From assembly GCF_020089865.1 (NCBI RefSeq), contig NZ_JAIRBM010000022.1, forward strand, positions 1 to 64,000: DNA of 64,000 nt, written 5' to 3'. Shown here one piece after another: positions 1-9,100 of this stretch; position 1 is the first letter of the stretch; every line of letters starts with the position of its first letter. The notes beneath the pieces were generated by a model. That model did not search any database and was not told the DNA's origin. It was given only the letters and a program-made list of their open reading frames with translations. Both the position numbers and the translations under genes were made by a program. Source of the stretch: Microvirga puerhi. Lineage in GTDB: Bacteria > Pseudomonadota > Alphaproteobacteria > Rhizobiales > Beijerinckiaceae.

Positions 1-2467
1 CGGTGCCGGTGGCGGCGAGGCGGTCGCTTTGACCGGCGGCGTTGATCTCGACCGCATAGACCGAACCGGGCGCAAAGGAGACGTTGCCATTGACCGACAG
101 CGTGCCGATCGAGTTGCCCGGCGCCACCGTGCCGCCGCCCTGCACGGCAAGCCCGCCGATCGTGCCCGAGCCGCCGAGCGCGGCATTGTTGAGCACGCTG
201 ACCGCAGACACCAGCGAACCATTCACCCCCAGATAGCCCGCCCGGACGGTCGTTGGGCCGGTATAGGTGGAGACACCATCGAGGTTGAGCGGATCGGCCG
301 AGATCTTGTCCAACCCGACCGCCCCGGTGAGGCGGCCGTCGAAGTCGCCGCCGGCGATCTGCAGGCTGCCGCTGCCGGTGAGCGTGCCTGTGCCGTACAG
401 ATCCCGGATCGTGGCCCCATAACCCGCCAGGTCGAGGGTAGCACCGCCGGCGATGGTGGTTCTTCGGGCTGCGGCCAGCAGGGTGGGCAGTTGTACGCTG
501 CCGGCGCGGACGGTGCCGCCATTGATCTCGACGGTGGAGGAGCCGGCGGCGATGGCAGAGCCGGTGGCGACGAGGGTGCCGGTGTCAGAGGCCGAGCCCA
601 GCATCACGGTGGCGCCATCGGCGACGTTGGCGAGGTTGATGTTGAGGGTCTGGTTTGGCGCGACGGTCAGAACGCCGACATTGGTGATGCTGAGCGGATT
701 GGCCAGGGTTGCGGTGCCGGCGATGGTGGAGCGCAGCTGGCCGCCGTTCAAGGTAACGCCGCCCGAGCCGAGCGCTGCGGCATTTTGAATCTCGAGCGTG
801 CCGGTCAGCACGCTCGTGCCGCCGCTATAGGTGTTGGCTCCCGACAGGGTCAGCGTGCTGGTGCCGACTTTGGTCAGCGAACCGCCGGCCCCGCTGATGG
901 TGCCGGAGACGGTGGTGGTCAGGCCGTTGAAGCCGACCGTCAGGGCCTTTGTGCCCAGGGCGAAGGTTCCGGCGCCCTCGATGGAGCCGAGGGTGGTGCC
1001 AGCGCTGGTCAGGCCGGAAATGTCGAGGGTGCCGCCGGCATTGTTGATGATCCGCGCGTTGCCGCCGGAGGCGTTGAACGAGAAATAGGTCCGTCCGGTG
1101 GCCTGATTGGTGATGACGGACGACCCGGCGCTCGAACTTCCGTCGAAGAAGGTGGCGCCATTGCCGAGATTGGTGATGGTGGCCGAAGCAGCGCTGCTGG
1201 TGTTCTGGAAGCTGGTGACGCTGCCGTTGCTGTTCTGGATCGTTGCCGACCCGGCGCTGCTGCTGCCACGGAACGTCACGCCGTTATAGGCGGGCGCCAG
1301 GGCATTGCTGATCTGAGCATTGCCGGCGGTGGAGGTCTGGGTGAAGACCAAGCCGGCGCCGAGGCTGGGCGTTGCATCCGCCGCGATGGTGATGGTCGCC
1401 GAACCGGCACTGGCGCCGTTGCCGAAGCTCAGCCTGCTCGAATCGTTGAGAATGATCGGCGCGGCAGCGGCCGTCACGCCGGCGCCGTCATAGCTCAGGG
1501 AGGCCGTGTCGCCGTTTACCGTGACCGTACCCGTACCCAACGCTCCGCTCGCGGCGGCAACAAGGGCGCCACTGTTGACGATCGTGCCGCCGGTGTAGCT
1601 GTTGGACGCGGTCAGCGTCAGGGTGCCAGTGCCCTGCTTCATCAGTCCGCCACCCGTGCCGACGATGCCTCCGGCAAAGGTCGTGTTTAGCGGATCCCCA
1701 ACCGTCAGGCGGCGAGAACCGAGGTTGATCATTGAACCGCTGGACCCGCTGAGGCTGCTGATTGTCTGGTCTGGTGCTGTTCCAAGATCGAGTGTTGCCC
1801 CGGTGTTAATGGACACAGCTCCGGTGCTAGGCAGAGTTCCCGCACCGGACAGCCGGAGCGTTCCGCCCTGAATGCTCGTCCCGCCGGTATAAACGTTCGC
1901 GGCGCCGAGTTCGAGCACCCCCGGTCCGAGCTTGGTGAGGCCGCCCGGTCCGCCCATCGGGCCGCCGACATAGAAAAGTGACGTTGGCGCAGTGCCGTTG
2001 AAAGTTGTGGTGCTCAGGAGTGTGAGGGGGACATCGGCGGCAAATTCGGCCGTTCGAACGCCGGGCGCCGCTGCGCCAAATGTCAGGCCTGGCGCAATGC
2101 CCGCAAAGGTCAGGCTTCCCACGCTGACGACGTACCGGGCCCCAGCGGGGCCGCCTCCCTCGAAAATCACCTGATTAATGGAGTAGGAGCCGTTCAGGAA
2201 GACGCCATAGGCCGCAGCCGGGTTGCGGAAAAGTGCAGTCGCCGTTGGGGAGTCGGGAACAACCCCCTCTTCCCAGTAGAACGGATTCCCCCAGATGCCG
2301 CTTCCGGGCACCCACGTATAGGTCTGCGCCCCTGCAGGGCAGGCGTAGAGCAGAGCCGCAGCAGAGACCGACATGAGGAGAAGGGCGATACGGGGGGGGC
2401 GCCGTTCACGGTCGAGAACAGGTACAAAGCCCGCTGTGGGTCCGTGACGGTCGAAACGGTGAGCCAT
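1..2467 (-). CDS. autotransporter passenger domain, 5' part (barrel outside window)
   Basis: This is an open frame of 822 codons that runs off the left edge, so only the N-terminal part is visible. The ATG is preceded by a strong GAGGAGG site. The protein has a long signal peptide with a basic N-region of about 25 residues and an export site near residue 48 (ACPAGAQ). Several passenger-associated repeats follow, with the pattern LTKxGxGxLxLxGxNxYxGGT, near residues 176-195, 273-290, 525-545 and 733-770. A glycine/serine/asparagine-rich beta-helix lies between them. The last visible residues (VYAVEINAAGQSDRL) match the junction found just before an autotransporter beta-barrel, so the barrel should be encoded just beyond the edge. 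It is probably a type V secreted surface protein; adhesion is only an inference. Confidence 0.85.
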   Translation of the reverse strand, partial: MAHRFDRHGPTAGFVPVLDRERRPPRIALLLMSVSAAALLYACPAGAQTYTWVPGSGIWGNPFYWEEGVVPDSPTATALFRNPAAAYGVFLNGSYSINQVIFEGGGPAGARYVVSVGSLTFAGIAPGLTFGAAAPGVRTAEFAADVPLTLLSTTTFNGTAPTSLFYVGGPMGGPGGLTKLGPGVLELGAANVYTGGTSIQGGTLRLSGAGTLPSTGAVSINTGATLDLGTAPDQTISSLSGSSGSMINLGSRRLTVGDPLNTTFAGGIVGTGGGLMKQGTGTLTLTASNSYTGGTIVNSGALVAAASGALGTGTVTVNGDTASLSYDGAGVTAAAAPIILNDSSRLSFGNGASAGSATITIAADATPSLGAGLVFTQTSTAGNAQISNALAPAYNGVTFRGSSSAGSATIQNSNGSVTSFQNTSSAASATITNLGNGATFFDGSSSAGSSVITNQATGRTYFSFNASGGNARIINNAGGTLDISGLTSAGTTLGSIEGAGTFALGTKALTVGFNGLTTTVSGTISGAGGSLTKVGTSTLTLSGANTYSGGTSVLTGTLEIQNAAALGSGGVTLNGGQLRSTIAGTATLANPLSITNVGVLTVAPNQTLNINLANVADGATVMLGSASDTGTLVATGSAIAAGSSTVEINGGTVRAGSVQLPTLLAAARRTTIAGGATLDLAGYGATIRDLYGTGTLTGSGSLQIAGGDFDGRLTGAVGLDKISADPLNLDGVSTYTGPTTVRAGYLGVNGSLVSAVSVLNNAALGGSGTIGGLAVQGGGTVAPGNSIGTLSVNGNVSFAPGSVYAVEINAAGQSDRLAATGT

Positions 2468-2732
2468 GCTGCCTCCTCAACGATGCCGAGGAGCAAATCA
2501 GTTATTCTCCCGGGCGCGGGAGTATTAAGAGGAAAAGCCTAGCCTTCCACTCTCAAACGCTTTCGGAAGAAGAGTTTTCGGAGATCTGTTACCTTACGGC
2601 AACGCGAGGTTGAAACGTTGCAAATGGAGTTCGCCAATGCGTCTCCATGCTTGCTCATCGAGCATCGAATGAGACAGCCGATCAGGATTACTGATCGGCA
2701 CTATCAGCACAGATCTCTTTGAACTTAAAATC
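2468..2732. other. intergenic region with autotransporter promoter
   Basis: This stretch lies between the autotransporter start and the end of the lysozyme gene. Both genes point left, so it should hold the autotransporter promoter. The only structure seen is a short 6-bp inverted repeat (CTCCCG-GGCG-CGGGAG) at 2507-2522. No further gene is supported. Confidence 0.4.
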
Positions 2733-3620
2733 TCACTCGCCGACGCTAGCCGTCTGAACCGGATCCATGTCACGGCAGAACCCGGCAGACTTGAGGCGCT
2801 GGTGATCGCGCGGGTCGCAGGCGCTCTGGACGAACATCCGCCACTGGTTCTCGGTGCCGTAGAAGGTGTTGCGGTCCACGTCGCCGGAGACGCCGGGCAC
2901 CCGGCCGGTCGTCGTGAACTGCCAGAAGGTCCAGCGACGATCACTGTAGCGTTCCTGCGGTTCGGCCGCGACGCTGCGGATCCAGTAGGGATAGTCGTTG
3001 AATTCCCCTTCCAGGATCTCTTTGTGGAAGGTGATGTCCGTATAAATGATCGGCCGCTTGCCCGTATGGGCCTGCATCTCCTTGAGAAGCACATCGATCA
3101 TCGCAAGTGCCTGCTCGCGCGGCACCTTGCGTGGGCAGTTCACGGATTCGCCGTTCCACTCCACATCGAGAACTGGGGGCAGGGCATCCGGATCCTGCGG
3201 AACGTTCTTCTTGAACCACATGGCCTGCTCATGGGCCGGCCGGCACCAATAGACGAAGTGATAGGCTCCGCGCGGAACGCCGGCATTCTTGGCGCCCCAC
3301 CAGTTCTCCAGGAACCGGTTGTCTACGTGGTCGCCGCCCTCAGTCGCCTTGATGAAGGCGAACTTGGTTCCGGCCTGGCGCAGGGCCGCCCAATCGACCT
3401 TGCCCTGCCACTTGGAAATGTCGACCCCATGGATCGGCAGACGATGCGCCGAGGCGACGCCCTCATGGGGCTTCGCGTCGCTCTTCATCGGATAGCGGCT
3501 GGAGGGTGCGATCGCGCAGGAGGCCAGCCCCATGGCGAGCGTGGACACAGCTATGAAGCGAGCCACGGCCAAGGGCGTGATCCGTCGGGTTTTCGAGCGG
3601 CGGGATGTGCGGCGCGTCAT
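2733..3620 (-). CDS. GH25 family lysozyme, lipoprotein
   Basis: The protein is a glycoside hydrolase family 25 muramidase that would cleave the glycan strands of peptidoglycan. The catalytic core starts at HGVDISKWQG and continues with FIKATEGG, YHFVYW, PVLDVEW and PIIYTD. It ends with FWQFTTTGRVPGVSGDVDRN, the usual order of GH25 motifs. The Asp/Glu pair expected for catalysis sits in the DVEW block. An N-terminal hydrophobic stretch ends in LASC, a lipobox, so the protein is probably anchored in a membrane facing the periplasm. The ATG start was chosen over an in-frame TTG three codons upstream; neither has a clear ribosome binding site. Length (295 aa) is normal for the family. Confidence 0.9.
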   Translation of the reverse strand: MTRRTSRRSKTRRITPLAVARFIAVSTLAMGLASCAIAPSSRYPMKSDAKPHEGVASAHRLPIHGVDISKWQGKVDWAALRQAGTKFAFIKATEGGDHVDNRFLENWWGAKNAGVPRGAYHFVYWCRPAHEQAMWFKKNVPQDPDALPPVLDVEWNGESVNCPRKVPREQALAMIDVLLKEMQAHTGKRPIIYTDITFHKEILEGEFNDYPYWIRSVAAEPQERYSDRRWTFWQFTTTGRVPGVSGDVDRNTFYGTENQWRMFVQSACDPRDHQRLKSAGFCRDMDPVQTASVGE

Positions 3621-3807
3621 CGGGATCAATCAGAAAATACGCAACTGTTGGACCCTATGAGCGATGCCCCAAAGTCCTTAACGGACCCTTGATAGATGTC
3701 GCCCACGACAGAAAAAGATACGCCTTTGGGGAACTTGTCTACAGCTTGAGCGCACAGTCCCTCCAAAGAGCCAGGGACTAAGCAGCCGGTGCGTCGCAGA
3801 CCCGTCC

Positions 3808-5229
3808 TCAGAGACCGAACCAGAGGGTCGCGATCCCCAGGAACGAGAAGAAGCCGACGATATCCGTGATGCTCGTCACGAAAGGCCCAGAGGAAACGGC
3901 AGGATCGACCCCGAATCGGTTGAGGGCGAGGGGCACGAAGATGCCGCCGAGCGCCGCAAAGAACAGCACGCTGATCATGGCGAGCCCAATCACCAGTCCG
4001 ATCTGTGCCGTCTGGAACCAGAGCGCAGCGATGAGGCCCATGATAACCGCGAAGGTGACCCCGTTGAGAACGCCCACCACGGCCTCTCTCCGGATGATGC
4101 GCCAGGCATTCGCACGCCCGAGCTCCCGGGTCGCAAGAGCGCGGACTGCCACCGTCATGGTCTGCGTTCCAGCATTCCCACCCATGGACGCCACGATGGG
4201 CATGAGAATCGCCAGCGCGACCATCCGCTCAAGAGATTCCTCGAAGAGATTGATCACGTTGGCCGCAACCAGCGCCGTGCACATGTTGGCGAAGAGCCAC
4301 GGAAAGCGGCTGCGTTGGATGTAGAAGATGGTGTCCGAGAGTTCCTCGTCCGACTTCACGCCGCCGAGCGCCTTGATGTCGGCATCCGCTTCCTCTTCGA
4401 GGACGTCGACGATGTCGTCGACCATCATGACGCCGACGAGTCGGTTGGATTCGTCGACCACCGCCGCGGAGACGAGATTGTAGCGCTCGAACAGGCGCGC
4501 GACCTCTTCCTGGTCTTCGGTCGCCTCCACCCGGTCCGGCTCGTCGTTCATGATCACTTCGATCGTGATCGGCCGCTTGCTGCGCAGGAGCCGGTCGAGC
4601 GGCACGGCACCAAGGAGATGGCCGGCCGGATCGATGACGAAGATCTCGTAGAAGGTATCGGGTAGATCCTCGGTATCGCGCATGAAGTCTATGGTCTGAC
4701 CCACCGTCCAGAAGGGCGGCACGGCGATGAGCTCCGTCTGCATGCGCCGGCCGGCGGAGCCTTCCGGATATTCGAGTGCGCGCTGCAGAGCGATGCGCTC
4801 CACGGCCGGGAGCTGGTCGAGAATCTCGGCCTTGGCTTCCTCGTTGAGGTCTTCGAGGATGTAGACCGCATCGTCATGGTCGAGTTCGCGCACGCCCTCG
4901 ACGACCGTCTGCGTTTCAAGTTCTTCGAGAATCTCCTCGCGGACGGAATCGTCCACTTCCGTCAGTGCCGCGAAGTCGAAGGCCGATCCAAGGAGTTCGA
5001 TCAGACGCGGCCGGTCCTCAGGATCGAGGGCTTCCAGCAGGTCGCCGAGATCGGATTCGTGAAAATCCTCGACCTGTTGACGGAGGCGCTCCGCATCGCC
5101 GGCGTGAATCGCCTCGGCGACGCTCTCCACGAAGGCCGGATTGATCTCCTCGTTCTCGTCGCGGAAGCTCAACGGGTCCGTGGCGTCGCCGGAAGGAGAG
5201 GGCGGCGTCCTATTTTCGACGTCCTGCAT
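3808..5229 (-). CDS. mgtE: magnesium transporter MgtE
   Basis: This is a 473-residue Mg2+ channel of the MgtE family. The acidic cytoplasmic N domain (about residues 30-150) and two CBS domains (about 150-280) act as the magnesium sensor. Five membrane segments follow. The pore signature is intact: PIVASMGGNAGTQ near residue 345, and DPAVSSGPFVTSITDIVGFFSF near the C-terminus. The gene stands alone, read away from the tRNA-Leu gene. An 18-bp inverted repeat lies about 30 bp upstream of its start. Length and motif order are those of a complete, functional transporter. Confidence 0.95.
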   Translation of the reverse strand: MQDVENRTPPSPSGDATDPLSFRDENEEINPAFVESVAEAIHAGDAERLRQQVEDFHESDLGDLLEALDPEDRPRLIELLGSAFDFAALTEVDDSVREEILEELETQTVVEGVRELDHDDAVYILEDLNEEAKAEILDQLPAVERIALQRALEYPEGSAGRRMQTELIAVPPFWTVGQTIDFMRDTEDLPDTFYEIFVIDPAGHLLGAVPLDRLLRSKRPITIEVIMNDEPDRVEATEDQEEVARLFERYNLVSAAVVDESNRLVGVMMVDDIVDVLEEEADADIKALGGVKSDEELSDTIFYIQRSRFPWLFANMCTALVAANVINLFEESLERMVALAILMPIVASMGGNAGTQTMTVAVRALATRELGRANAWRIIRREAVVGVLNGVTFAVIMGLIAALWFQTAQIGLVIGLAMISVLFFAALGGIFVPLALNRFGVDPAVSSGPFVTSITDIVGFFSFLGIATLWFGL

Positions 5230-5259
5230 GAGCCTGTCCCTAGAAGAGAATCGACAGCC

Positions 5260-5277
5260 ATTCAGACGCGCCTGAAT
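5260..5277. promoter_or_regulatory. inverted repeat upstream of mgtE
   Basis: The sequence ATTCAG-ACGCGC-CTGAAT is a perfect 6-bp inverted repeat around a self-complementary centre, 31 bp before the mgtE start codon. It could be an operator or part of the leader RNA. No known regulator motif is recognised in it. Confidence 0.3.
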
Positions 5278-5434
5278 CGGCCAGTGCGCCTTGAAGACCG
5301 AGGAAAGCGAGTCGGTTGGCGGCGGTTCCTGAGAAATCGATCGAGCCGGTTCAGGAGCGCGCCGGTGGAAGAAAGATTCGAATACGGCCTAGTGAACCGG
5401 TTTCACACCCCCATGACAACCGCAACCGGGCAAC

Positions 5435-5464
5435 AAAAAAGGCCCCGCGAGCGGGACCTTTTTT
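5435..5464 (-). terminator. Rho-independent terminator of tRNA-Leu
   Basis: Read on the minus strand, a stem GGTCCCGC / CGGGGCC with a 3-nt loop is followed by TTTTTT and preceded by AAAAAA, so it can also act in the other direction. It lies 29 bp past the 3' end of the tRNA-Leu gene, as expected for its terminator. On the opposite strand it has no obvious partner gene. Confidence 0.8.
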
Positions 5465-5492
5465 AAGAGGCCCGAAGGCCTGTCCGAAGGTT

Positions 5493-5577
5493 TGGTGCGG
5501 TCGAGAGGACTCGAACCTCCACGGGTCTCCCCGCTACCACCTCAAGGTAGTGCGTCTACCAATTCCGCCACGACCGC
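5493..5577 (-). tRNA. tRNA-Leu (anticodon GAG)
   Basis: The minus strand folds as a class II tRNA. The acceptor stem is GCGGTCG paired with CGACCGC, followed by the discriminator A and an encoded CCA. The D arm is normal, the anticodon loop reads CTTGAGG with GAG as anticodon, the variable arm is long as expected for leucine, and the T arm carries GGTTCGAGTCC. GAG reads CUC and CUU leucine codons. No integrase or duplicated tRNA end was seen, so there is no sign that this tRNA serves as an integration site here. Confidence 0.95.
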
Positions 5578-5827
5578 GAAACCTTCGTGCCAGGGTTGTT
5601 TCCCCTGGCGAGGCGGTGGCTATACAAGATCGATTGCGCCACCGCAAGCCCATCCGTCGAAGTCTTCTCAAGGGTGCCGAAAAGGCTGTTCCGCTGAGGA
5701 AGATTGCCGGCTGGACGGGCCTCCTATAGCGACCCCGATCGGGTTCGTCCACCGGGAAAGTGACGGTTGACCTGGGGCTGGTGAAAGGACCACAACGAGC
5801 CCATCTCTCCCTTGAAGTGAGGACCTT

Positions 5828-6556
5828 GTGCAGAGCCTGCGCGACAATCTGGCGGACACCTTTCTGGCCGTGGACGAAGCACCACCGGTTGCCTGGTCGA
5901 TTGCTGAGGGTTTGACCGGTTATGAGGAGGCCGTCGCGTTTATGGAGGCGCGGGCCGCCGCCATCGCCGAGGGGCGGGCGCCGGAAATGGTCTGGCTTGT
6001 CGAGCATCCGCCGCTCTATACCGCCGGGACCTCCGCACAATCGTCCGATCTTGTCGAGCCTGATCGTTTTCCGGTTTTCCAGACCGGCCGGGGCGGACAA
6101 TACACCTATCACGGGCCGGGCCAGCGGGTCGCCTATGTGATGCTCGACCTGAAGCGGCGCCAGCCGGATCTCCGGCGCTATGTGGCGGCTCTGGAAGCCT
6201 GGCTGATCGCGACCCTGTCCGATTTCAACGTATGCGGCGAGCGGCGGGAGGACCGGGTCGGAGTCTGGGTCCGCCGGCCGGAAAAGGGGGAGGGGGTCGA
6301 GGACAAGATCGCCGCCATCGGCATTCGTGTCCGGCGCTGGGTGAGCTTTCACGGCATCAGTCTCAACGTGGATCCTGATCTTGACCATTTTTCGGGAATT
6401 GTTCCTTGCGGCGTCCGCCAGCATGGCGTCACGAGCCTGGTCGATCTGGGGATCCCGGTGACGATGCCCGAGGTCGATGCGGTGATGCGCAGGACTTTCA
6501 AGGATATCTTCGGGCCTACCGCAAGGGCGGAAATGCCGTTGCTTTCTGGCAACTGA
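5828..6556 (+). CDS. lipB: octanoyltransferase LipB
   Basis: LipB transfers the octanoyl group from acyl carrier protein to lipoyl domains of 2-oxoacid dehydrogenases and the glycine cleavage H protein, the first step of lipoate synthesis. Motifs seen are [15 protein letters not shown], the [16 protein letters not shown] block, and the catalytic stretch [22 protein letters not shown], with the essential lysine at its start. The catalytic cysteine follows in FSGIVPCGV. The gene starts with GTG preceded by GTGAGGA. Length (242 aa) is slightly longer than Escherichia coli LipB, as is common in Rhizobiales. Confidence 0.95.
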   Translation: MQSLRDNLADTFLAVDEAPPVAWSIAEGLTGYEEAVAFMEARAAAIAEGRAPEMVWLVEHPPLYTAGTSAQSSDLVEPDRFPVFQTGRGGQYTYHGPGQRVAYVMLDLKRRQPDLRRYVAALEAWLIATLSDFNVCGERREDRVGVWVRRPEKGEGVEDKIAAIGIRVRRWVSFHGISLNVDPDLDHFSGIVPCGVRQHGVTSLVDLGIPVTMPEVDAVMRRTFKDIFGPTARAEMPLLSGN

Positions 6557-6651
6557 GGCGGGGTTTCGGGGCTCGGAGGCGGACGGCCTCCTTCTCAAGC
6601 GCGCTTCATGCTCTAAGCTTGTCAGAACGGTTGATCATCGGCGGATAATCC

Positions 6652-6981
6652 ATGCATCGCGCGCTTCTCGCTTCCCTCGTCGCCCTAACCGCTTCGGCTT
6701 GCTCCTATACCCCCACTCCGACTGAAACTATCCACATCGTCGATTCCCCCGCCGATATCCGCTTCTGTACCCGACTCGCCGAAGTCAGTCCGAGCGTTCC
6801 CACCACTCCGGGCTTCGGCTCGGCCACACAAGCGATGCTCGAAGCGACGGTCGCTCTGGGCGGGACTCACCTTTACCTCGAGAAGCGCTCGAACGACTGG
6901 CTGCTTGTGCGCGGTTTCGCTTATCGGTGCCCATCCGGTCCCGCCGTTCGCGAGCGGGTTGTCATTCGCGCCAAGGGCTAA
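6652..6981 (+). CDS. small lipoprotein of unknown function
   Basis: The 109-residue protein has a signal peptide ending in a lipobox (ASAC), so it is probably lipid-anchored. The mature part contains two further cysteines, in RFCTRLAEV and GFAYRC, and a central VALGGTHLYL segment. That layout (an early Cys, a GG(D/T)xL core and a final YRC) resembles the DUF4156 type of lipoproteins, but the match is loose. It sits just downstream of lipB in the same direction, with a 95-bp gap. No function can be assigned. Confidence 0.7.
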   Translation: MHRALLASLVALTASACSYTPTPTETIHIVDSPADIRFCTRLAEVSPSVPTTPGFGSATQAMLEATVALGGTHLYLEKRSNDWLLVRGFAYRCPSGPAVRERVVIRAKG

Positions 6982-7091
6982 TAGGCCGATTGTAGCTGCA
7001 CCGCGCGGTGCCGGAATGGTCCGGGCCGCGCCGGGCGCTTGCCATCGTGCCCCCGATCCCTCCGGGGCCTCAGCCAGGGGAGGCCGACGAC

Positions 7092-8699
7092 GTGCCTGTC
7101 ATCGCCACATCCGCCGATCTGACCTCTGATGCCGCCCGCGCGAACCGGGAGGCTTGGGCGGGCTTGTCGCGTGAGCTTGCGGAGAAGCGCGCGGCTGTTG
7201 CCGACGGCGGACCCGCCAAGGCGCGCGAGAGGCATCTCGCTCGAGGAAAGCTCCTTCCGCGGGAGCGCGTGACGCGCCTGCTCGATCCCGGCACGCCATT
7301 CCTGGAACTCGGCGGCCTTGCGGCGCACGGCATGTACGACGACGCGATCCATGGAGCCGGAATCATCACCGGCATCGGGCGTGTCGCCGGCCGCGAGGTC
7401 ATGATCGTCTGCAATGACTCGACGATCAAAGGCGGCACCTACTATCCGATGACGGTGAAGAAGCACCTGCGCGCTCAGGAAATCGCGCGGGAGAACCGGC
7501 TGCCGTGTATCTATCTGGTCGATTCCGGCGGTGCGAACCTTCCGCATCAGACCGAGGTGTTTCCGGACCGCGATCATTTCGGCCGGATCTTCTACAATCA
7601 GGCGACGCTCTCCTCTCTCGGCATCCCACAGATCGCCTGCGTAATGGGATCTTGCACAGCCGGCGGCGCCTATGTGCCGGCGATGTCGGACGAGACCATC
7701 ATCGTCCGGAGGCAGGGCACGATCTTTCTCGGCGGTCCGCCCCTGGTGAAGGCGGCGACCGGCGAGGTCGTCTCCGCGGAAGATCTCGGCGGCGCCGACG
7801 TTCATGCGCGCCAGTCGGGCGTCGCGGATCATTACGCTACCGACGACGTGCATGCGCTGGCCATCGTCCGCCGCATCGTCGGGACGCTCAATACACGCAA
7901 GAGCATCGACATCGATCTCGCGGAGCCGGTCGAGCCGAAATATGCGATCGAGGATCTCGATGCCATCGTGCCGACGGACTTGAAGAAGCAGTACGACATC
8001 CGCGAGGTGATCGCGCGGCTGGTGGACGGCTCCGAATTCGACGAGTTCAAGCGTCTCTACGGCACGACCCTCGTGACCGGCTTCGCGCGGATCTGGGGCA
8101 CGCCGGTCGGCATCATTGCCAATAACGGCATCCTGTTTTCCGAGAGTGCCCTGAAGGGTGCCCACTTCATCGAACTGTGCTGCCAGAGGCGCATTCCGCT
8201 ACTCTTCCTGCAGAACATCTCGGGCTTCATGGTCGGCCGCCAATATGAAGCCGGCGGGATCGCCAAGGACGGCGCGAAGCTCGTGACGGCGGTCGCCTGC
8301 GCACAGGTTCCGAAGATCACGCTTCTGGTCGGTGGCTCGTTCGGCGCCGGCAATTACGGCATGTGCGGCCGTGCCTATTCCCCGCGGTTCCTGTTCACCT
8401 GGCCGAATTCACGGATTTCCGTGATGGGTGGCGAGCAGGCAGCCAGCGTTCTCGCCACCGTGCGGCGGGACAACCTCGAGGCGGAAGGCAAGGCCTGGAG
8501 CGCCGAGGAGGAGGATGCCTTCAAGGAACCGATCCGCCGCAAGTACGAGGAGGAAGGGAGCCCCTATCACGCCACCGCCCGCCTCTGGGACGACGGCATC
8601 ATCCTGCCGTCCGAGACGCGCCGGGTTCTCGCGCTCGCCTTTTCGGCGGCTCTCAATGCTCCCGTTCCGGAGACCAGGTTCGGCGTCTTCCGGATGTAG
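7092..8699 (+). CDS. acyl-CoA carboxylase beta subunit, methylcrotonyl-CoA carboxylase type
   Basis: This is the biotin-dependent carboxyltransferase subunit that moves CO2 from carboxybiotin to an acyl-CoA. The two crotonase-like halves are present: [38 protein letters not shown] and [16 protein letters not shown] in the N half, and [23 protein letters not shown] and [10 protein letters not shown] in the C half. These blocks are closest to methylcrotonyl-CoA carboxylase (leucine breakdown). The start was set at GTG after AGGGGAGG; this gives 535 aa, the usual family length, whereas an earlier in-frame ATG adds 28 proline-rich residues. No biotin-carrying alpha subunit is next to it, so its partner is encoded elsewhere and the exact substrate is uncertain. 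Confidence 0.88.
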   Translation: MPVIATSADLTSDAARANREAWAGLSRELAEKRAAVADGGPAKARERHLARGKLLPRERVTRLLDPGTPFLELGGLAAHGMYDDAIHGAGIITGIGRVAGREVMIVCNDSTIKGGTYYPMTVKKHLRAQEIARENRLPCIYLVDSGGANLPHQTEVFPDRDHFGRIFYNQATLSSLGIPQIACVMGSCTAGGAYVPAMSDETIIVRRQGTIFLGGPPLVKAATGEVVSAEDLGGADVHARQSGVADHYATDDVHALAIVRRIVGTLNTRKSIDIDLAEPVEPKYAIEDLDAIVPTDLKKQYDIREVIARLVDGSEFDEFKRLYGTTLVTGFARIWGTPVGIIANNGILFSESALKGAHFIELCCQRRIPLLFLQNISGFMVGRQYEAGGIAKDGAKLVTAVACAQVPKITLLVGGSFGAGNYGMCGRAYSPRFLFTWPNSRISVMGGEQAASVLATVRRDNLEAEGKAWSAEEEDAFKEPIRRKYEEEGSPYHATARLWDDGIILPSETRRVLALAFSAALNAPVPETRFGVFRM

Positions 8700-9100
8700 C
8701 GAATCGTGACTTTCGAGCACCGTCGCCTGAAGGCGCGGTGACGGCTCGGGGTTCATTCGAAAGTCGAAGAAAATTGCTTCGAACGGATCTCGAATGAAGA
8801 GAATTCCGTCTCAAAAATGTTGCGGCGTTGCAACACCCTCAAAGCTTCCTGATGATGCCCATCTTGGCCCAAGCTCCGCCAAGATGCCGCCATAAACGAA
8901 GCTCACCTGATGAACGTAGGCTAAACTGCTTCTAAGCCAACGGTTTAAGGCAAAGCGACTGACGGAAAGCAAGGCATTAAGCCTCTTTGGCTTTTGCTTT
9001 CGGGAGTTGTTGCGTCTCCGGCGCGGCGCGTGGCAGATCACTTTAGTTCCGTAACCTTTGGTAACTAGGGTGAAAGGCTGAGCGGGGAAGAGCACAAATT
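8700..9100. other. 401-bp leader region of ilvD with two hairpins
   Basis: No gene is supported here; the one longer minus-strand frame has no family resemblance. The stretch holds a perfect 9-bp inverted repeat at 8860-8886 (CATCTTGGC / GCCAAGATG, 9-nt spacer). A second structure lies at 8966-9000, where AAAGCAA pairs with TTGCTTT and an inner AAGCC-TCTTT-GGCTT hairpin sits inside. Together they suggest a regulated untranslated leader for ilvD. Confidence 0.45.

Noticed and set aside
29..1690. Long plus-strand open frame of 553 codons
   Set aside because: It is the antisense shadow of the autotransporter repeats: the product is Gly/Asp/Arg-rich without family features, while the minus strand gives a clear signal peptide and passenger repeats.
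5493..5577. tRNA-Leu as integration site of a mobile element
   Set aside because: No integrase, no duplicated tRNA 3' end and ordinary core genes on both sides.
6978..8165. Minus-strand frame opposite the carboxylase beta gene
   Set aside because: No family resemblance; the plus strand gives all carboxyltransferase motifs.
8811..9095. Minus-strand frame of 94 codons upstream of ilvD
   Set aside because: No ribosome site or family features; it overlaps inverted repeats and the ilvD leader.
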